Shown here one piece after another: positions 1-5,836 of a stretch of 5,836 bases of DNA (the first letter of the stretch is position 1; the number at the start of each line of letters is the position of its first letter). The stretch is taken from the NCBI GenBank assembly GCA_022508685.1, contig JAFLUS010000140.1, positions 1 to 5,836 of the forward strand, in the 5' to 3' direction. Source of the DNA: Prevotellaceae bacterium (GTDB lineage Bacteria > Bacteroidota > Bacteroidia > Bacteroidales > Bacteroidaceae). The translations under genes and the position numbers were made by a program. The notes beneath the pieces are model-generated. The model ran no database searches. It had not been told where the DNA came from and saw only the letters and a program-made list of their open reading frames with translations.

Positions 1-53
1 TCCGGAATGGGGTGGAATTGGGGCAAATATAATGCAAAAACTCTTGCTTTCAT
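1..53 (-). CDS. WbsX-type glycosyltransferase / GH99-like protein, N-terminal fragment (cut by window edge)
   Basis: Only the first 17 codons and two bases of the next are present, starting at an ATG at 53 and reading MKARVFALYLPQFHPIP followed by Glu or Asp. The pattern of a short hydrophobic strand, then YLPQFHPIP, then an acidic residue is the characteristic N-terminus of the WbsX family (Glyco_trans_WbsX, related to the GH99-like fold), which normally continues with a Trp-rich stretch around a GFTEW motif. Family members are roughly 350 residues or more, occur in O-antigen and capsule loci, and are usually annotated as glycosyltransferases. Their biochemistry is thinly established and the fold resembles endo-mannosidases. 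The gene starts 19 bp after the stop of the preceding glycosyltransferase with no terminator between, so it is probably co-transcribed. The family call comes from recognising the motif; the catalytic part is outside the window. Confidence 0.8.
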   Translation of the reverse strand, partial: MKARVFALYLPQFHPIP

Positions 54-72
54 ATCATTTACTTTTTCTATA

Positions 73-1086
73 CTACTGGTTTGAGCACTGAAATCTCTTT
101 TTTAACAAATAACCAAACAAGGAAATCTGTCTTGCCCGATTATGGGGCAACACGAGAGCCAGTATTTGTATCATTTTCATTGTCATGCCAAATCGAAAAG
201 CCATTCCACGACTTTGCCTGCGAAGCATTTCCGTAAGCATGGTTGCAAAGCGTTTGTTATGCTCCTCTCTGCATACGACATCGTATAGGAAGAGCACTCC
301 TTGATATAATGCGCTATCGTATTGATGCCCGAACTGTTGGCGATACAAGATAAAAAATTTCTCTTGTGCATAGATATGGTTGCGAAAATGCTCATCAGTC
401 ACCAGTTTCGTGGAAATGGATTGCGTGATATTGAGTCGATAAGCATAATCGGGCTGTGCATCTGCATAGGTATATTTTAGTCCTGACAGCAGTGTCTGCA
501 CATTATAATCAGCATCTTGCAACGATTTCAGTTTGACATCCCAACGAATGTGGTGTTGACGCAATGAAGCCGTGCGATAGATATTGTTCCAAACGATAAA
601 AGGCAGCGTGCGACGAGCAAATGCCTGCAAGTCATCTTTGTACACTGGACGTCCAAACCGCCGGGTAGCATTTGTTGTCTGCAACATTCCTTCCTCATAC
701 ACACCGGATGGGAACACCATAAAATCTACGTCTGTTCGTTGTTGCAAAGCATGTACACGTGTTTCCAAACAGGTTGGCGTAATATAATCATCCGAATCAA
801 AGAATACAATGAACTCTCCACACGCTTCATCTAAACCGATGTTACGACAAGTTTGTGCTCCTTTAGGTTCTTTTTCCCTCTGCAGAAAACGTATCCGCTG
901 GTCAATGGATGCATAATGCTGCATCAATTCAAGTGTCGCCACGTCTGAACCATCATCCACAGCAATCAGTTCCCAATCCATGAAATGATTAGCACGAATG
1001 CTGTCTATCATTACTTTTACATAGTTTGTCCTATTAAATATGGGCATCACTATGGATAATTGGCAAGATATGTGATGTGGTGTCAT
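73..1086 (-). CDS. Family 2 glycosyltransferase (GT-A fold)
   Basis: This 337-residue cytoplasmic enzyme is predicted to transfer one sugar from a nucleotide-sugar donor onto the growing lipid-linked repeat unit. The GT-A domain fills about residues 9-215. It has the opening strand LSIVMPIFNR (10-19), the nucleotide-binding VDDGSD (43-48), the GAQTCRNIGL segment (76-85), and the metal-binding DSDD (97-100) after the hydrophobic strand FIVFF. A QDADY segment (190-194) sits where family 2 enzymes carry the catalytic-base region (often ED or QD). The remaining C-terminal part is helical and basic, with a hydrophobic patch near 304-313 and a Lys/Arg-rich end that may rest against the membrane. 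The ATG is shared with the wzy stop in an ATGA overlap, which fixes the start and implies translational coupling; no clear Shine-Dalgarno precedes it. Donor and linkage cannot be read from sequence. Confidence 0.93.
   Translation of the reverse strand: MTPHHISCQLSIVMPIFNRTNYVKVMIDSIRANHFMDWELIAVDDGSDVATLELMQHYASIDQRIRFLQREKEPKGAQTCRNIGLDEACGEFIVFFDSDDYITPTCLETRVHALQQRTDVDFMVFPSGVYEEGMLQTTNATRRFGRPVYKDDLQAFARRTLPFIVWNNIYRTASLRQHHIRWDVKLKSLQDADYNVQTLLSGLKYTYADAQPDYAYRLNITQSISTKLVTDEHFRNHIYAQEKFFILYRQQFGHQYDSALYQGVLFLYDVVCREEHNKRFATMLTEMLRRQSRGMAFRFGMTMKMIQILALVLPHNRARQISLFGYLLKKRFQCSNQ
1083..1086 (-). other. ATGA stop/start overlap: wzy and glycosyltransferase
   Basis: The TGA of wzy (1083-1085) overlaps the ATG of the glycosyltransferase (1084-1086). 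This is the same junction type as between wzx and the ATP-grasp gene, consistent with coupled translation in one operon. Confidence 0.85.
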
Positions 1087-2288
1087 GTTTCTGTCACTTG
1101 AATTGCCGTTTCTGTCTCTATCTTCGATGTATCGTTATCACATAAATTTGGATAGAAATACACAAGAGTGAGCAAATATATAATAAAGAATGTAGGATAG
1201 ACTTCCATTGTCATCATGAATAACAACGTTACGATACCCATGAGCAGCAAACATGCCATATTGTCAAAATAAGGCAGCACCCGACGTATCACCACCACAC
1301 AGATATAAAGAAATGCACTAATCAAAAGCAAACCACCATTGATGAGAACTGCCAATATAAAATTATGTGGACCAATAGCCATTGAACTTAAATTGATGAG
1401 ATACCAATCATTGTCTACACAACCATAACCTATGAGAGGCGACGATGCAAACAATTTTCCTGCAGCATCCCACAAATACGTTCGGTTCGTAAAGGTAATA
1501 TCCTTGTGCAATATCTCTTCTATAATATAGACGGCCGTTTCATTGTGCTGAATGCCTTCGCCACTGAAGACAACAATAAATTGGAACAACAAATAGAATA
1601 CAAAGAAAGATAAGAGTGCCAGTTTTTTAAGACGAAGAGAGGGGATAAGGCAAAGGAATGTAAAGATAACGATATTACTCAATGAGGTCATGGAACCGAC
1701 AAGGAGCAACGTAAGTAAAGAAACAATGAAAAGGGCTATGGTATTGATGAGCCATAGTCGACTGAATTTCACACACAACACACTTGTGACAATACCGCAA
1801 ATCATGCGGCATCCCATAGCATTGTAATTGCCTCCGAGCAGAAAACTGTCGTTGACGTCTTTAGCATGAAACATCCACGTGGGAAAAATAATCATCATCG
1901 CCAAGTTGATATACAACACTACAGAATAGATGAAAGCCAGCGTCTTTATCAAAAATGGAAGCCGATGCCGATAATAATTGAACAACATGAGTAGCAACAG
2001 CACTTCTATCGTATTATATACCGCACCCTTCATGTCTGTTCCATTCAGCAACGTAATCACACAGAGTAACAAGAAATAGATAAGTACCGACAATTCCAGT
2101 TTTGTCATTTGCATTTCTCGTGAACAAAGAAAGAGCATACAAAAGAAACACAATATACACCCACCCCATACGGCATACGAAACGGGCAGCAAGAATGCAA
2201 ACACATTGAAACTGACAGCGGTCCGCAATATGAGCAGAACGCAAGCCACAAATGGTAGCAATTTCAGTTGTTTCAAATTGATTTGCAT
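1083..2288 (-). CDS. wzy: O-antigen/capsule polymerase, Wzy-like
   Basis: A 401-residue polytopic inner-membrane protein with about 10-11 hydrophobic segments, from roughly residue 10 to 378. It is predicted to polymerise flipped, undecaprenyl-linked repeat units on the periplasmic face. Polymerases are poorly conserved, so the call rests on topology plus short motifs: GGNYNAMG (152-159), then a large loop with TNRTYLWDAAGKLF (267-280) running into SPLIGYG (283-289), and GPHNF (306-310) leading into a glycine-bearing membrane segment (VLINGG). This R...W, SPxxGxG, HN order is that of the Wzy_C/O-antigen-ligase superfamily. A WaaL-type ligase shares these motifs, but the position between flippase-side genes and a glycosyltransferase favours polymerase. 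The C-terminus (382-401) is a polar, Thr/Glu-rich cytoplasmic tail. The ATG lies 24 bp after the ATP-grasp stop with only a weak GAAG upstream. Its stop overlaps the next gene's start by 4 bp. Confidence 0.86.
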   Translation of the reverse strand: MQINLKQLKLLPFVACVLLILRTAVSFNVFAFLLPVSYAVWGGCILCFFCMLFLCSREMQMTKLELSVLIYFLLLCVITLLNGTDMKGAVYNTIEVLLLLMLFNYYRHRLPFLIKTLAFIYSVVLYINLAMMIIFPTWMFHAKDVNDSFLLGGNYNAMGCRMICGIVTSVLCVKFSRLWLINTIALFIVSLLTLLLVGSMTSLSNIVIFTFLCLIPSLRLKKLALLSFFVFYLLFQFIVVFSGEGIQHNETAVYIIEEILHKDITFTNRTYLWDAAGKLFASSPLIGYGCVDNDWYLINLSSMAIGPHNFILAVLINGGLLLISAFLYICVVVIRRVLPYFDNMACLLLMGIVTLLFMMTMEVYPTFFIIYLLTLVYFYPNLCDNDTSKIETETAIQVTET

Positions 2289-2312
2289 ATCTTCAATAAT
2301 CTATTGATGTTG

Positions 2313-3227
2313 TCAAGAAAGAATCTCTTGGGGAATAAACACACATTTATCTCCCAATATCTGCAGGAATTCGTCAGAATAGTGATTCATCAACCCACTG
2401 GCAGCCGTGAAAGTCATTTCGCCAAAGTATAGTTTTCCTTCTACTTCATATAAGTCAATTCTTACTTGTGAAAATCCTTCCGATAATCGTGCAGCCACGT
2501 CCAACATACGAGGTAATGTAGAAGGAGACGGCAACACTTGGCTCAAAGGCAAAGCATGCTCCGTTTGAAGCGTAAACTCAGGATGATAATTCCATTCGGT
2601 ATCGAATACACCAAACTCGCATGTATGTTCCGTTCGATTCATGCACACGATAATGTATGCAGGAACACCATTGAAAGTCCAGATTTTATAATCAATCAAT
2701 GATGTAGACGATACTGCTTGTTTCCGACTGTCAAGAAGTTGTTCTGCAATAATGCACGGCACAATTTTGTCATAGTGTCGTTCTGCATTGAAATCACTCT
2801 GTTTTCGGCGCAATTGTTTTTTGAAATAGCGAGAACAACTTGCAACATCGAGTTGTGTCTTATCGTGACAAATATACACATCACCACTACCATGATTGGT
2901 TTTCATCACAAATTGTGCAGGCAACGCCTCCCAATCAATCTGCTCTACAGCATCCCATTTGCCATACAATGGTACGAGAATATCCTCTAAGCCCTTTTCT
3001 TTCACAAACTCGCGCACTTTGTATTTATCGGCTAAATCTACCCATCTCGATGTGTCGGCATGGAATTTCATCCAGTTAATCTTTTCGTTGATGTTCTGAG
3101 GACAATCGAAATTCAATCGCTTACGGAAAGTATAGTAATACTTCGCCTTCACCAATGCTCGGGGACTCACTTTCGCCAATACCCAAAACAAAGTATCACG
3201 AACAATATGTTTAATCGTTGCTATCAT
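2313..3227 (-). CDS. TupA-like ATP-grasp protein
   Basis: A 304-residue protein matching the TupA-like ATP-grasp family. Diagnostic stretches are NINEKINWMK (45-54), LADKYKVREFV (65-75), VPLYGKWD (85-92), the nucleotide-binding FVMKTNHGSG with Lys109 (106-115), AEQLL (161-165), DYKIWTFNG (179-187), VRIDLY with Asp258 (255-260), and GEMTFTAASG with Glu270 (269-278), a probable metal ligand. ATP-grasp enzymes activate a carboxylate through acyl phosphate and join it to an amine. The namesake TupA is tied to teichuronopeptide synthesis in an alkaliphilic Bacillus, so an amino-acid or amide decoration of the polysaccharide is a reasonable inference. Databases often label such proteins simply as glycosyltransferases. 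I start it at ATG 3227, which overlaps the wzx stop as ATGA and has an AGCAGG sequence 9 nt upstream. An in-frame TTG at 3236 would add three residues but would directly abut that purine motif. Confidence 0.88.
   Translation of the reverse strand: MIATIKHIVRDTLFWVLAKVSPRALVKAKYYYTFRKRLNFDCPQNINEKINWMKFHADTSRWVDLADKYKVREFVKEKGLEDILVPLYGKWDAVEQIDWEALPAQFVMKTNHGSGDVYICHDKTQLDVASCSRYFKKQLRRKQSDFNAERHYDKIVPCIIAEQLLDSRKQAVSSTSLIDYKIWTFNGVPAYIIVCMNRTEHTCEFGVFDTEWNYHPEFTLQTEHALPLSQVLPSPSTLPRMLDVAARLSEGFSQVRIDLYEVEGKLYFGEMTFTAASGLMNHYSDEFLQILGDKCVFIPQEILS
3224..3227 (-). other. ATGA stop/start overlap: wzx and ATP-grasp gene
   Basis: The TGA of wzx (3224-3226) and the ATG of the ATP-grasp gene (3225-3227) share bases. 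This indicates translational coupling and fixes the start used here for the downstream gene. Confidence 0.8.
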
Positions 3228-4765
3228 CGTACCCAACCTGCTTTTTTCTTCATTTTATCCCAATAACTACCTATCATCCGACGTTCTTCTTGTCCCATAC
3301 CAAAACATAGTATGGCAAGAATGTCCGCCAACACAGCAATGAAAATGGTCAATAAAAATCGATAGGAAAGGTTCACATAATTCACCATCAAAAGTCCAAC
3401 CAGTATGAGCACCAATATGGGCACAATCACATGACAAAACACTTCTTTGGAATAGACGGACAATGAAAGCGTAGCCGTCGAACGCAAGTAGAACATGCGC
3501 ACCATGGCACATACCAGTTCTATCAATATATAGACCACCATGGTGGAAACAACAGGTAGTCCATTATATAGGCAAAGCCATACGAAGAACAACGTCGAGA
3601 CTTTGATGGTATTCACCAAGAGAGAATAATTGCGAATACGCCCTATCGCCTGATTGGCGAGAACCAATCCGGATGTCAGTTGGTCGCAAACGGCTGCAAT
3701 GAGAACAGCCCGACAAAACATCACGGCATACTCCGGCACCTTGCCTTCGCCCAACCAACACGATAGAATTTGCGGCATCTCGAACACCAACGGAATGGCT
3801 ACCATGGAGAGGAGCAGAAAGCAATATTTACTTGTCAATGCTGCCAGATGTAACATGTGCAAACGATTGCCCGCACTTTCGGCTTTTACCACACGAGGGC
3901 TCATGGCGTTAAGAATGGATTGCGCCAGAAAATTGACGGACCCCGACATTTGCATGGCGATACCATATGCCGTGTTGATAATCGTCGTACACAGAAATCG
4001 GTTCAAAAGCACTGCGATGCCTTGCGTTCTCACCATAATGCAACCAGTTCCATACGATGTCCACAGTGCAAAATTCAACAAGCGCCGCAAGATGGATTTG
4101 TCATAATCACTGCGCCGTGGTATCAAACAACTTTCTTCGTATTTATATAAAGAATACACAGCAAGTGCCACAAAATTGAATATTGCCACACTTGCCATCA
4201 TCCATGAGTAGACATACAATTTGTCTGCATCAATATGAAGCAGCAGTAATACCAATAATAATTTCACGACGCCATCGGCAACATCAACAATTGAAATGTA
4301 TACAATGTTTTCGCGTGCAATGAACAATCCTCTATAAGGTGATGCAATCAACGAAAAGAATAACACCAGCAGCGTAATGAAATAGACATTGCGCGTCACA
4401 TCCAATCGAGCTGGGTCTATGTGCAAATAATTGAACAAGAATGGATGAATCAGCGTTAAAATAAGCAGCAATATGATGCCTATCGAGAAGTGAATGAACA
4501 AACTATTGGAAAAAATAGTTCTCACTTCATTCATCCGTCCATGTCCATGCGCAAAGGAGAGATGGCGTTGCGTCGTCACAACCAAAGCATTGGTCATAAA
4601 TCCTACCATAGAAACCACACCACCGACCAACATATATACGCCATAGTCCGACTGCCCCAAAACATCCAATACAAGACGAGTTGAATACAGCGAAATACAG
4701 ACATTGATGATGGTGCGCAGATATTGCGCAACGGTATTGGCAACAACTCTTTCCCTTGAATTCAT
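3224..4765 (-). CDS. wzx: Polysaccharide repeat-unit flippase, Wzx-like (MOP superfamily)
   Basis: A 513-residue integral inner-membrane protein with about 12-14 hydrophobic helices spread from residue 14 to 490, the usual size and layout for a Wzx-type lipid-linked oligosaccharide translocase. The N-terminal region has the arrangement typical of Bacteroidales Wzx proteins: a polar start, a first helix ending in STRLVLDVLG (28-37), then DYGVYMLVGGVV (40-51) and TTQRHLS (64-70). Basic cytoplasmic loops are seen near 217-228 and 290-303, and the C-terminus is strongly basic (495-513). Drug-efflux MATE proteins share the fold, but the position directly between wzz and polysaccharide genes supports the flippase role. 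The ATG is 3 bp after the wzz stop, and an AAAGGA sequence within the last wzz codons (4776-4781) lies 10 nt upstream of it, a better ribosome site than elsewhere in this operon. Its TGA overlaps the next gene's ATG. Confidence 0.92.
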   Translation of the reverse strand: MNSRERVVANTVAQYLRTIINVCISLYSTRLVLDVLGQSDYGVYMLVGGVVSMVGFMTNALVVTTQRHLSFAHGHGRMNEVRTIFSNSLFIHFSIGIILLLILTLIHPFLFNYLHIDPARLDVTRNVYFITLLVLFFSLIASPYRGLFIARENIVYISIVDVADGVVKLLLVLLLLHIDADKLYVYSWMMASVAIFNFVALAVYSLYKYEESCLIPRRSDYDKSILRRLLNFALWTSYGTGCIMVRTQGIAVLLNRFLCTTIINTAYGIAMQMSGSVNFLAQSILNAMSPRVVKAESAGNRLHMLHLAALTSKYCFLLLSMVAIPLVFEMPQILSCWLGEGKVPEYAVMFCRAVLIAAVCDQLTSGLVLANQAIGRIRNYSLLVNTIKVSTLFFVWLCLYNGLPVVSTMVVYILIELVCAMVRMFYLRSTATLSLSVYSKEVFCHVIVPILVLILVGLLMVNYVNLSYRFLLTIFIAVLADILAILCFGMGQEERRMIGSYWDKMKKKAGWVR

Positions 4766-4768
4766 ACA

Positions 4769-5836
4769 CTAATCATCCTTTAGTGGCTTCAAGATATTGT
4801 CGCGTAGGATGTAAACTGAAGTCAAAAAGAATGCCAATATCAGCATACCCAAAACAAAGAGCATCCGTTTCGGACCGGCAGGCTTAACGGGTACAGTCGA
4901 ACTTTTCAGGATAGTGAATGAAGGAGTACGTTCTTGCACTTTAGCCTTCACTGCATCCAACTGCGTAATCATTGCACTATAAGTATTGTACTTCAAGGAC
5001 ATTTCATTCTCAAGTGCATCTCGTTCTTGAATATACGACTGCAGAATGACATTCGTATGCGTTTCGCAATAACGGCTGTAAGCAGCGGCAGCATCTTCAT
5101 ATTCCTGCCGTGCGTTCCCGAGAAGTTGTTCGTAATACTCCGCATCAAGCCTTGCCTTACTCGTCCGGTAATCAATGATGAAGTTTTGCAAATGTACACG
5201 CACCGAATCTACCATTAATGCACTCACCAATGGGTCTTGATCTTGAACCGTAATGGTCGTCACATTCGTCATCTTATCAACTGTACACGTAATGTTGCTT
5301 TTCACAATTTCCATCAGCATGTGGTCATCTTCCGACAGATGAAACGGATCAAAACGCTGTCCGTTCGTTCCATCAATATGCCCCGATTGCTTCTTTGGTT
5401 TTATCCAACGCTTTACGGCTCTAAACGCATCTTTAAATGGTTGCTTAATGACATTCTTTTTCTGATATTTCATCAGATACGTGTAATAATCAGTGTCAAT
5501 TTCACCATCAGAAGTCTGTATCTGCACGTCAAACAAGCGTACAATGAACTCCGGAGATTCAAACAATTCAGGATAGAGGATGGGGTATATGGCATCGTTC
5601 GATTGTAAACCATCTAAATTGATACCAAACGAAGAAGCGATGGACGACAACCCACCTGATGGCAAATCCCCCCCCATCTCCGGTGCCAAATCTACAGAAC
5701 TTGTATAATACCGCGGTTCTGGAAATATCCATACACACGAAAGAATAAACGTAATGATAAGTACGCGAAGAATAAGTTTACGGCGAGAGGCTATTTTTCT
5801 CACCACTTTATTCACAGATATGACATTGGGATTATT
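4769..5836 (-). CDS. wzz: Chain-length determinant protein, Wzz-like; probably 5'-truncated by window edge
   Basis: A polysaccharide co-polymerase predicted to set chain length by interacting with Wzy in the inner membrane. Numbering from an internal GTG at 5815: basic segment (2-17), first membrane helix (about 14-31), then YYTSSVDLAPE (36-46), a Gly/Ser-rich region (48-70), and a periplasmic domain. A long charged helical part likely to form a coiled coil follows (about 219-300). The classic proline-rich VPVKPAGPKR (308-317) precedes the second helix (318-336) and a short basic tail. No tyrosine-kinase domain is fused. The frame stays open from that GTG to the window edge, adding NNPNVIS. 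The added residues look like a continuation of the family's usual pre-helix segment, and GTG starts are uncommon in this phylum, so I infer the true start lies beyond the window. A run of eight Gs encodes Gly48-Gly49. Confidence 0.9.
   Translation of the reverse strand, partial: NNPNVISVNKVVRKIASRRKLILRVLIITFILSCVWIFPEPRYYTSSVDLAPEMGGDLPSGGLSSIASSFGINLDGLQSNDAIYPILYPELFESPEFIVRLFDVQIQTSDGEIDTDYYTYLMKYQKKNVIKQPFKDAFRAVKRWIKPKKQSGHIDGTNGQRFDPFHLSEDDHMLMEIVKSNITCTVDKMTNVTTITVQDQDPLVSALMVDSVRVHLQNFIIDYRTSKARLDAEYYEQLLGNARQEYEDAAAAYSRYCETHTNVILQSYIQERDALENEMSLKYNTYSAMITQLDAVKAKVQERTPSFTILKSSTVPVKPAGPKRMLFVLGMLILAFFLTSVYILRDNILKPLKDD
5668..5675 (-). repeat. G8 homopolymer inside wzz (C8 on the plus strand)
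   Basis: Eight consecutive Gs on the coding strand span the last base of a Met codon, two Gly codons and the first base of an Asp codon, at residues 47-50 counted from the GTG at 5815. I traced both alternative frames. Loss of one G reaches TAG at 5614-5616, and gain of one G reaches TGA at 5568-5570, so either event would truncate Wzz just after its first membrane helix. Runs of this length are a known substrate for slipped-strand mispairing, but whether this one varies is not visible from one sequence. Confidence 0.85.

Noticed and set aside
54..72. Possible terminator after the glycosyltransferase
   Set aside because: The 19-base gap has an A-run on the transcribed strand but no stem, and the next gene begins immediately, so termination here is unlikely.
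1623..1628. Six-base T run in wzy as a slippage site
   Set aside because: Runs of six A/T are common in DNA of this composition; it simply encodes a Lys-Lys pair and is too short to suggest phase variation.
2293..2307. Small perfect inverted repeat (6-bp arms, 3-base loop) just upstream of the wzy start
   Set aside because: The arms are almost all A/T with one G-C pair, so the hairpin would be weak. There is no U-tract for termination, and such short repeats occur by chance in AT-rich spacers.
2718..3266. Several overlapping plus-strand open frames opposite the ATP-grasp gene
   Set aside because: They overlap one another in different frames, show no domain features, and lie opposite a well-conserved gene; they are shadows.
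3654..4106. Plus-strand open frame of 150 codons
   Set aside because: It lies wholly antisense to wzx, has no recognisable motif, and its composition is what reverse-strand reading of a membrane-protein gene gives. The wzx frame is strongly supported.
3224..4765. MATE-type drug exporter as an alternative identity for wzx
   Set aside because: The fold is shared, but the gene sits in a tight cassette with wzz, wzy and glycosyltransferase genes, and its N-terminal pattern is that of polysaccharide flippases.
4934..5608. Plus-strand open frames opposite wzz
   Set aside because: No family resemblance and fully antisense to a clear Wzz protein.

Overview
The window reads as an internal piece of a Wzx/Wzy-type surface polysaccharide (capsule or O-antigen) locus from a member of Bacteroidota, most likely the order Bacteroidales (Bacteroides/Prevotella-like). 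This rests on the character of the proteins: a kinase-less Wzz with a YYTSSVDLAPE-type start to its periplasmic domain, a 513-residue Wzx, and a TupA-like ATP-grasp protein beside a WbsX-type protein. The moderately AT-rich DNA and mostly weak Shine-Dalgarno signals fit as well. A genus cannot be fixed from the window alone.

Every gene lies on the minus strand, so transcription runs from high to low coordinates. In that order: a chain-length regulator (wzz-like, 4769 to the right edge, probably cut at its 5' end), a flippase (wzx-like, 3224-4765), a TupA-like ATP-grasp protein (2313-3227), a polymerase (wzy-like, 1083-2288), a family 2 glycosyltransferase (73-1086), and the first 17 codons of a WbsX-type gene running off the left edge (1-53). 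The last is short and easily missed, but its N-terminus is diagnostic.

Packing is very tight. There is 3 bp between wzz and wzx, an ATGA overlap between wzx and the ATP-grasp gene, 24 bp before wzy, another ATGA overlap between wzy and the glycosyltransferase, and 19 bp before the WbsX gene. I see no promoter, terminator, RNA gene, mobile element or CRISPR array, and no non-coding stretch longer than about 25 bp. This is the middle of one transcription unit that continues past at least the left edge.

In the inferred pathway, the glycosyltransferase (and the WbsX protein, if it is a transferase) extends a lipid-linked repeat unit on the cytoplasmic face. The ATP-grasp protein may modify or extend it, Wzx flips it across the inner membrane, Wzy polymerises it in the periplasm, and Wzz sets chain length. 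The initiating sugar-phosphate transferase, sugar-nucleotide enzymes and outer-membrane export parts are not here and should lie in flanking DNA.

The most useful points for follow-up are the hidden WbsX fragment, an eight-G run early in wzz that would switch the gene off by slippage in either direction, the corrected start of the ATP-grasp gene, and the presence of that enzyme in the locus. I see no evidence of a wholly new system.
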